This document shows, in pieces, positions 57,343-64,000 of a DNA stretch of 64,000 bases (position 1 is the stretch's first letter; each line of letters starts with the position of its first letter). Below the pieces are notes generated by a model that was not told where the DNA came from, did not search any database, and saw only the letters and a list, made by a program, of their open reading frames with translations. Origin of the DNA: Hetaerina americana. Taxonomy: Eukaryota > Arthropoda > Insecta > Odonata > Calopterygidae. The translations under genes and the position numbers were made by a program. Where the stretch lies: NCBI GenBank assembly GCA_022747635.1, contig JAKTNV010000011.1, forward strand, positions 20,113,481 to 20,177,480, read 5' to 3'.

Positions 57343-58095
57343 CGAGGGTCATCCGGAAAGTAGTACCCGTTCGTGCCGCATGAAGTGCTGACGACGCGAG
57401 TAGCCGCTGGACGAGGTCAGATAGCTTCAGTGGCTTGTCTGCCTTCTCTGAGCCAAGTTGCGTGACGCTAGCATTGCCTGTGTTGTTTCTGTGATTGTTT
57501 ACAATGTTTAAAAAAATTGAGAACGCCGCCAGTTGTGAAGTGAGGGCAGTGATTAAATTCCTCAATGCAAGAAACGTTCGCCCATGTGATATTCATCGCC
57601 AATTAAAGGAGGTGTATGGAGACAATGTAATGGACGAGTCGTCTGTTCGGCGGTGGTGTCGCAACTTCAACATGGGGAGGGGGAACACACACGACGATGA
57701 GCGTTCGGAGAGACCGTCTGTCATTACAGACCAACTGGTGAGCTCAGTTGACGAATTCGTGAGGAACGATCGGCGCGTCACAATTGATGACATCTGTGAG
57801 CATTTTCCCAATGTTTCTCGAACAATTGTTCATGAAATTGTTAAACACCATCTGCATTATGCAAAAATTTGTGCAAGATGGGTCCCTCGCGTATCTCAAT
57901 GAGCTGGCGGCGAAGGACTATGCAGCAGGAATACAGAAACTTGTCACACGTTATGACAAATGCCTTAATTTGCTTGGAGATTATGTTGAGAAGTAGTTTA
58001 AAGTATCCTCTTTCAAATAAAATTTTTTATGTTTGTTAATATTTACTTTTGTGTCTTTATTTCACGAACGGGTACTACTTTCCGGATGACCCTCG
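57343..58095 (+). mobile_element. 753-bp deleted mariner, copy 2
   Basis: Same ends, length and internal sequence as 41015-41767, in opposite orientation, with TA on both sides (57341-42, 58096-97). No difference was found in the parts compared, including all reading frames. Confidence 0.92.
57495..57902 (+). CDS. Truncated transposase (DNA-binding half), copy 2
   Basis: Identical 135-codon frame to the one at 41208-41615: two helix-turn-helix units and CARWVPR, then a stop caused by the deletion junction. The out-of-frame C-terminal remainder runs to 57996 (LVTRYDKCLNLLGDYVEK). The start MFTMF or the internal MFKKIENAA may be used. No catalytic residues. Confidence 0.75.
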   Translation: MFTMFKKIENAASCEVRAVIKFLNARNVRPCDIHRQLKEVYGDNVMDESSVRRWCRNFNMGRGNTHDDERSERPSVITDQLVSSVDEFVRNDRRVTIDDICEHFPNVSRTIVHEIVKHHLHYAKICARWVPRVSQ

Positions 58096-58097
58096 TA

Positions 58098-58900
58098 TAT
58101 AGTATTATTCCTCTCCCCCGGCCGTCGTAATCTAGCACTCCACGTATTGCCGTCACCGACTTGGGAATTTCCCGGCCTTCTTCTTCCCATCAACCACGCA
58201 CCTTTTTGTCCGCTGAGCTATGAGGTGCGGAACTCTCTTAACGTGGAGACCATCATCACCATTATGTTAGCATCGGAAAATGAAGGTTGACAGCATGGGA
58301 AAGGTTATATTGAATTCATTAGTTAGACGTCATCGCATGATACGGAATTAGTCGAGTAGATTGGTGGAGTAAGAAACCAGATGATACGTGGAAGACGGCT
58401 CTTCCTTTAATTAGAGTTAATTTCTATCGTAGTTCATCTATTTATTTGATCTTATATTTAATGGTCACGCTGAATTTTTAAACTGGCCTCAAGGTAGATC
58501 CGGATTCTAGGATGTAATTTGTATTTATTTGGTTAAATTGAAATATGTCATATATTAATGTTTCCAGGTGCTCAGATAGTGTTCGCCAGATTCCTGTTCT
58601 AGCAATGTCTGATATTAGCTGTAACCTGTTACGAGTGAAGCTATTATATCGAAATACATATATACCTACCCATACGCTATTCCCTTTCAAGTTTGGCAAT
58701 GTCGAAAGAAACACTATGAGTTATTTAAGGGAACTTAAATCCCTTTAAAGATTTCTTTTAAAATACTTAAGCTTTTCATGCTTCCTTCGCCTCCGTCACA
58801 TTCGCACTCAAAGACCTCACCCTCATACCGTTGAGATATCACAGTTAGTTTTGTAACACACTGTCTCAGGCGTTACTTGGTGTGTCTTTAATACTAGGCG
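58098..58900. other. Unassigned sequence
   Basis: 58130-58240 has a GC-rich, SINE-like look with no A or B box that I could confirm. Otherwise nothing. Confidence 0.35.
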
Positions 58901-58907
58901 TAAATGT

Positions 58908-58940
58908 CTGATGATGTTGCCTGGCAACGAAACCATGGTC
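58908..58940 (+). ncRNA. Hammerhead-like core, best preserved
   Basis: Perfect CTGATGA (58908-58914), helix II GTTGC/GCAAC with a CTG loop (58916-58928), GAAA (58929-58932), then a 3-bp helix III ACC/GGT closed by AT (58932-58939), and the cleavage base C58940. Every core position fits. Helix I is weak (mostly G-T pairs), which is the main doubt. The following AAATATAATAGTGGA also follows the hammerhead at 45.4 kb, marking one family. Confidence 0.6.
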
Positions 58941-58984
58941 GTGAAAAATATAATAGTGGACTCTGTAAAGTCGTCCTTCATTTA

Positions 58985-59215
58985 CTCCTCCAATTAGTTT
59001 TCCCTACGAACGCCCTTAGGGGTCCAAAAGCCCCTTGGACCCAGATAAACCACTTTTAGCTGTTCATCAGGTTTTCCAGTGGCCATATACCATCGAATCC
59101 GTGCCCAAGACTGGTCACAGCACCCATTTTCGGGGTGGGAATCGAACCCGCGATCGTTGGGTTAGCAGGTGAGTATGGTAGTTCCCCACATGACTAATCC
59201 GGGTGGCTTTTGAAT
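58985..59215 (-). mobile_element. tRNA-derived SINE (family D)
   Basis: The minus strand has an exact B box GGTTCGATTCC (59148-59138) inside a tRNA-like head whose A-box region is near 59190-59210 (GATTAGTCATGTGGGGAACT). The body has AAAGTGGTTTATCTGGGTCC. Only one copy in the window, so the family assignment rests on the tRNA-like head. Confidence 0.55.
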
Positions 59216-59508
59216 GTAATGATAATATTTACATATATGGGCAAATAAAAATAATTTAATAGCATAATATTTAGATAACATGGATGATGTTAAAGTCTCT
59301 AATCTGAGTTTGGTAATAAAATATCTCTCTGGATGAATCGGTTATTACTGCTTGGAAACCGGCCGGATCACGGAGATAATGTTGTGATTCGCCTCTGATG
59401 GTTACCTATTAATTCAGTTGCGAAATGACTGCAGGAAGCAGAGAAATTTTACCTTGGACAATATGCAACAAATCAGCCTGTCTAAAACACAATGTAACGA
59501 GGGTAGAG
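59216..59508. other. Unassigned sequence
   Basis: No recognisable feature. Confidence 0.45.
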
Positions 59509-59615
59509 GTTTCTGGGCACTGAGCGTTTGGTGGTGTGAAATTCACGTATTCAGGGTAAGGAGGCCCGTTAGTTCCTTTTCTTTTGCTTTCAATCCTCTT
59601 TCCTGGGGAAAGCTT
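59509..59615 (-). mobile_element. SINE C body fragment
   Basis: GGTGTGAAATTCACGTATTC, then AGGGTAAGGAGGCCCGTTAG and TTCCTTTTC match the body at 22.0 kb. The tRNA head is missing. Confidence 0.6.
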
Positions 59616-59977
59616 AGGGATCAAGAAAACTCACAGCTTGATTTAATAACGCAGCAGTTTAGATCCCAAACCGAGATGAGGAAGCCAAAATTACTGACGG
59701 ATTTAGCCTACAAATTGCTGTTAGTGATTGGCATGCTAGAGGCTTTTTATGGAAATTCATCGGGCACAGATAGACCTTTTATGATTAAAATACCAATAGG
59801 CCTATAAAATATCTAGTACGGGACACCTTATTAAGTATATGTATACTCCCTTTACCTACTATGACTTCTGACATTGAATGTTTAGTTTTCTTGTGAGCTT
59901 AATTGGTATAAAAGTGACTCCATGGATTGTCAGTCTTTTCAATGGTATCGGGCTCAACCTTGGGAACCTGTGAATCT
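59616..59977. other. Unassigned sequence
   Basis: No recognisable feature. Confidence 0.45.
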
Positions 59978-60145
59978 TGAGGAATAAGGCAAACTTTGTA
60001 AATTCACAAAAAATGATTAATACGGTGCTACCGGTTTCATCACATAGGTGACATCTTCAGGTCTAAAGATGTCCCCTCTGTCATGAAACAGGTAGTACCG
60101 TATCAATAAATTTTTGTGAATTCACAAAGTTTGTCTTATTCCTCA
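59978..60145. repeat. 168-bp palindrome with hammerhead-like motifs
   Basis: Arms of about 80 nt: TGAGGAATAAGGCAAACTTT on the left and the complement of TGAGGAATAAGACAAACTTT on the right, continuing inward through GAAACCGGTAGC and GAAACAGGTAGT. The minus unit has a complete CTGAAGA core (60060-60054) and GAAACCGGTA with an ACCGGT palindrome as helix III. The plus unit has a mutated CTAAAGA core (60063-60069). Confidence 0.7.
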
Positions 60146-60532
60146 CGATTGTCCATCTCACCCTACACCTTAATATCCACACCAAATTTTTGCGCCTTCT
60201 TCGGATTTCCAGTGGCTAATTCTCCCTCTCTTTTCCCACCATACCTTGAAACTTCGTCCTCTGGCTCTCCCTTCCTTTTTGTCCCACTTCGCCTATCTTC
60301 TCACCTTCACATTTCAGTGTACAATACTTTTTAATAAAGTACTTTTGAATTGATAGACAAGCTTCCGTGTCCTTTTCCTAATTCGTCCAAACGTTAAACT
60401 TCCTTTCTATTTATCTACGTGTGTACTGCTGTTTTATAGGGAAAATACCTTGGAGTATGGTGTATCAGAGTATGGGCTATCAGGTTGCCTTGTTCGGTGA
60501 GGCTAAAACATGAAGCAATACCCATTCTATGT
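60146..60532. other. Unassigned sequence
   Basis: 60155-60310 is pyrimidine-rich and may be an antisense LINE scrap, unproven. Confidence 0.35.
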
Positions 60533-60580
60533 CCATCCGGAACCTACCTTAAACGGTAGACTGCCAAAAATAAAGTGACT
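60533..60580 (+). mobile_element. RTE-like 3' tail
   Basis: GTCCATCCGGAACCTACCTT then AAACGGTAGACTGCCAAAAA, the clearest form of the tail. Confidence 0.65.
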
Positions 60581-60809
60581 TAATCGTTTCACAAAATCTA
60601 AATGTAAATTTAACTTCATCTAACTCCTTAAAGAGTAGATAGTTATTGTGAGTACCGAAGCGTTACTCATCGTGTGATATAAATGTGTGTGTAAACGACG
60701 TTAAGTGAGTTATTGTATCATTTTACCATGGAAATGTTTCTAAGCGTTACGCCAGAAAGTTACTTTAATCATATTGCATATTGCGCTGGATCCATAAAGT
60801 TCACCGTGA
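60581..60809. other. Unassigned sequence
   Basis: No recognisable feature. Confidence 0.45.
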
Positions 60810-61195
60810 AAATTATTGAATTGGCCTGAAAAAGTAAAGCGGAGGAAAAAGAAAATAAAGGACGAATTACTAGGCATTGTGGGGGAGGCGAGAGGGTTGT
60901 TGGAAGAAATCCAAAGGAGGCAGGAAAGGTGGATGCCGAGTATTTTGGTTGGTGATGGAATGTTGAAGGCGGTGATAGAGGGAAGAACGTTAGGCAAGGG
61001 AAGAAGAGGTAGGAATAGGATAGGCATGTTGGACGGGGTTAAGGGAGGTAGGAAGTATACAGAATGGAAGAAGGGTGTATTGTAATGCCGGATGCCAGGT
61101 TGTTTGTTTTTACGGCGAGGCTTAGAAATGTGAGGGTGTTAAGTTCGTATCCATCCAAAACTTACCCTAAACGGTAGACAATCAAATAATGGTAA
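60810..61195 (+). pseudogene. RTE-like reverse transcriptase C-terminal tail with 3' end
   Basis: An 89-codon open frame (60816-61085). NWPEKVKRRKKKIKDELLGI corresponds to the 'VKWTEKKTNDEVLGM' part, followed by EARGLLEEIQRRQERWMPSI, GRTLGKGRRGRNRIGMLDGV and GGRKYTEWKKGVL with a stop. The 3' tail CATCCAAAACTTACCCTAAA follows at 61152-61171. Upstream RT and endonuclease domains are lost. No stop lies inside this short stretch. Confidence 0.75.
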
Positions 61196-61234
61196 TGTTC
61201 CGTTCGCTAAATAAGCATCAATATTTCAATTGCG

Positions 61235-61445
61235 ATGGAGGGAGGATGCTTAGACAGGCGAGATAGGAGGAGGGAAAGAAGAGGCAAGTTAGACGGAATG
61301 AAGGGGGGAAGAAAGTATTTGGAATTGATGAAAGGTTTATTATAGTGTAGGGTGTCACGTTATATCGTGTTAAGCGAGACTTAGGTATGTAGCCGTTGTC
61401 AGTTATTGTCTCCATACCCAACCTTCCTTTAATGGTAGGGTACCA
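61235..61445 (+). mobile_element. RTE-like tail relic
   Basis: AGAAGAGGCAAGTTAGACGG, then GGGGGGAAGAAAGTATTTGG, the GGGTGTCACGTTATATCGTG motif and a degraded tail CCATACCCAACCTTCCTTTA. It follows the previous copy directly. Confidence 0.6.
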
Positions 61446-63572
61446 GTTATATGATTAGTGTACCAATTTTAGATCGGCATAAGTTTCTTTTTAAAAGCGG
61501 CTACCATTTAATTACGTAAGGCTTTTTGGGTAGGAAGTGAATTGCATCATTGCATCATTTCATTACGCTTCTTTACGAGTGTTGGGAGAGGATTGAGAAT
61601 GAATCTCATTTATTACTATTTATTTTTTCATGTTAAGGACGCGATCCTCTTCTCTATTAGAACGTGGTTGAATTTATCAGTAATCGTGGTGGAAAACGCG
61701 TTATTACACGTGTCAAATCTTAATTCGTTTCTTTATTTTTAGATGCAGGATCCTAATTGATTTATAAATGATAGCCGATAATTACGTGAGATGGGTGGGT
61801 TATATCATACAGATCTTTAAAGAAGCGGAAGGAAGGTTATATACCTGTATATTAAGAAAACCAAACCTGGCAGGGTTGGAAATGGTGAATTAAGCACGGC
61901 TCAATGCCTGCTATGTCACGTCTTCCAGAGAAGAACAATTTGTCCCGGCGGTATTTCAATTGGATCGCGTTCACTCCATAGCGACAGTAGTTGAATTCCG
62001 CGTCTCCCGTCTTCCTTCGGCGTCGATCTCGTTCTTCTATTTTTCTTTTATCTCTAACGCCTTAACTGGCGGGCGACATCTTCCCCCGCAATCTCTTCTC
62101 CCATCGTATCGTCTCCCACCGGCTTCCCTCTTTCCTCCACGCCCAAGATATACACGTATCCCCCCACCACCCTCCTCCCTCCCCCTCACATCCCGTTCGC
62201 ACGGCTCCCCGAGGTGAGGTACACGCGCTCCGTAGTCATCGACCTCTCAAATGGAGAAAATGGAAGGGAAAAAGGCGTTATCGATAAGGAATACTCGTCT
62301 GTCTCCTCCTCCTTTCACGCATCCACTTCCTCCGACCCGCCTTCCCCCAGTCTCCTCCACCGCACATCAACAGGTAGGCGGAGGAAATGAATGATATCGG
62401 GAAATATTCAAATAAGTCGTCAAACTTCCTTTTTTTTATCTCCCCGCGTCGACTCCTGTCTCCGCTACCGGGCCATCTCCATCACGGTCGACCGCAGCGA
62501 ATTTTACACTCCATTCAATTGGCTCAACAAGTAAGCATCGCGTTCATTTAGAGTGGTAAACGTTCTGCTTCGTTCTGTCCAATGAGTCTGCTCTTCATGG
62601 TGAGTTATGGAACGTGCGATGCTACACGTAAATATGATGCGATTCGAATAATTTTATGCAAGCACTAGACATTAATTTGAACTGAAATACCTCCTGATAA
62701 AATGCAGTCATCTCACGAACCTGCTCACTGTCTGTCGTTGTCTGAATCTGGTCCTGTCGCCACACATACGTATAGTGCACTTAAATCGTCTTTCTGCTGC
62801 TCTCCAACGGAATGAATTTATTATTAATGATAACCTTCATGTTTTTTTGTTGTTTTTTTCTATGTACACACATCTAAATTCTAGTCCCGCCCGAGACGAC
62901 ACTAAGCATCCTAACACCTTGGATTGCAATAAATCCTGAAATCAACACACTGCGTCTTACCTCCCTTCATTTCGTCGAGTTAGCCCGATCTTATCCTCCC
63001 TCTATCTCGCTTCCTCCACATTCTCCGGTTTAGGGTAGCCTTTGAAAAAATCCGAATGGGTTTATTTTGTTTGGGTGTGTCCAAATACATCGCCCTGCTT
63101 TGAACCTCCACGGCCTATTCGAATCTGCTTACGAAACGACACACCACCGAATTAAGAATACATTTCCCGTGTTCCAAAGTCCATTGTCAACCGTCTCGTT
63201 TCCCACCGCGCTCTTGAAAACTGATATCTCCCATTTTTTTATGACCACCGACACTGTGGCCATATCATAAATGATCCGTCCATCACGTCTGATTTTAACT
63301 GGGTGACCAGAATTTCCTTTAAGCGTTCAAGTAGCTCCATAAGCTTTGAAACCGTGCTGATATATTTTACTCGTTATTTCATTGCAATTACTAATAGGGT
63401 TTCATCTTTTATTTTGGGATTTAAACAATATAAGGACAATTAAAACAACCGAGACGCATTTTTATATGGGATTCTTTACATATCTAACCCCAAAAATGGT
63501 AAATCAGGATTGCATTGTTTTTAATAGATTTGAAGTATGTGTTTCATTTAGACTGGATATTTATGAATACTT
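61446..63572. other. Unassigned sequence with a GC-rich stretch
   Basis: 61960-62560 is GC-rich and pyrimidine-rich on the plus strand. Open frames there are low-complexity and unassigned. Confidence 0.4.
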
Positions 63573-63836
63573 TCAATGCAACAATTTCATAGTGTAAAAA
63601 TTATTCGTCTTGACCGGGATTCGAACCCGGATCTATGCTATCGAGGCGTCCCCTTAAACTCTGAAATTTTGATAGCTTAACCTGGCTAAAGCACTCGGCC
63701 AGACATCGAGGGATCCAGGTTCGAATCCCGGTCAAGGCGAATGATTTTTACACTCTGAAATTGTTGCACTGAATTGCATATTAGCGGATGACTCCGTTAA
63801 AAGTTACTGTTGCGGCATCTCCCGCAGTTTCTTGGG
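63573..63836 (+). mobile_element. Foldback tRNA-derived SINE, copy 2, with 14-bp target duplication
   Basis: ATTTATGAATACTT flanks the element at 63559-63572 and 63837-63850. The core 63577-63768 has matching inverted arms (TGCAACAATTTCATAGTGTA on the left, and its near complement on the right). The right arm has A-box-like TAGCTTAACCTGG (63673-63685) and an exact B box GGTTCGAATCC (63718-63728). The left arm has an exact B box in reverse (GGATTCGAACC, 63617-63627), but its A-box part has been altered. An anticodon-like 5-bp stem with 7-nt loop is present in the right arm. A tail of about 68 bp completes the unit. The long target duplication fits LINE-driven insertion. Confidence 0.75.
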
Positions 63837-63850
63837 ATTTATGAATACTT

Positions 63851-64000
63851 ACTTGTCTTACAATTAGTTGACTGTTTACGTAATTTTTTGAAGTTGCATA
63901 GTTAACATTTTAGGCATTTCTATCTTCTTGTCTATCTTAATATATTTCTTAGTCTTCGGTTCTTGAAACATTCTCCTTTCTTGCTTTAAAAGATAATATT
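63851..64000. other. Unassigned sequence at window end
   Basis: AT-rich, no recognisable feature. Confidence 0.5.

Noticed and set aside
63600..63750. Functional tRNA gene
   Set aside because: A and B boxes are present, but the arms are part of a repeated foldback unit, the loop position before the anticodon is C not T, and no proper acceptor stem forms.
1..64000. CRISPR arrays, operons, ribosome-binding sites, bacterial terminators
   Set aside because: No spaced direct repeats of CRISPR type and no prokaryotic gene layout; all evidence indicates an animal nuclear genome.

Overview
The window looks like intergenic or intronic DNA from an animal nuclear genome, most likely an arthropod (insect-like). 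It is AT-rich, has long (TA)n tracts, and is packed with mariner/Tc1 transposons, RTE-like and CR1-like non-LTR retrotransposon fragments, Penelope-like elements (PLEs) and tRNA-derived SINEs. I found no convincing host protein-coding gene, no rRNA and no functional tRNA gene. The species cannot be named from this sequence alone. All recognisable coding sequence belongs to mobile elements, and almost all of it is broken.

Layout. 0-12 kb: a foldback tRNA-derived SINE (about 1.62-1.87 kb), a PLE-type end with a hammerhead-like motif (2.9 kb), two internally deleted mariners (4.5-5.1 and 6.0-6.5 kb), CR1-like 3' fragments, an RTE relic (9.0-9.6 kb) split by a palindromic insertion, an RTE copy with an open C-terminal frame (10.4-11.2 kb) and a PLE relic (11.3-11.8 kb). 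12-22 kb: a second RTE copy that keeps FADD (14.2-15.0 kb), a composite repeat (16.7-17.2 kb), and a nest at 19.1-21.0 kb in which a 1,335-bp mariner with 150-bp terminal inverted repeats sits inside a PLE that still encodes a GIY-YIG domain. 22-40 kb: SINE and CR1 remnants, a second copy of the composite repeat (34.5-35.2 kb), a 5'-deleted mariner (36.2-37.1 kb), and long unassigned stretches. 40-64 kb: two apparently identical 753-bp deleted mariners in opposite orientation (41.0 and 57.3 kb), a foldback mariner derivative inside a SINE (42.8-43.7 kb), a hammerhead-like palindrome inside another SINE copy (45.3-45.6 kb), CR1 and RTE relics, more hammerhead-like palindromes (54.9 and 60.0 kb), and a second foldback tRNA SINE with a 14-bp target-site duplication (63.6-63.8 kb).

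The elements do not form a pathway. What links them is nesting, which gives relative ages, and recurring architecture: head-to-head tRNA-like promoters, hammerhead-like cores in PLE-type ends (often as inverted pairs), (TA)n tracts at retroelement edges, and mariner derivatives that repeatedly lost the catalytic core but kept the DNA-binding half. The foldback tRNA SINEs and the hammerhead-bearing palindromes are the strongest candidates for something poorly described.
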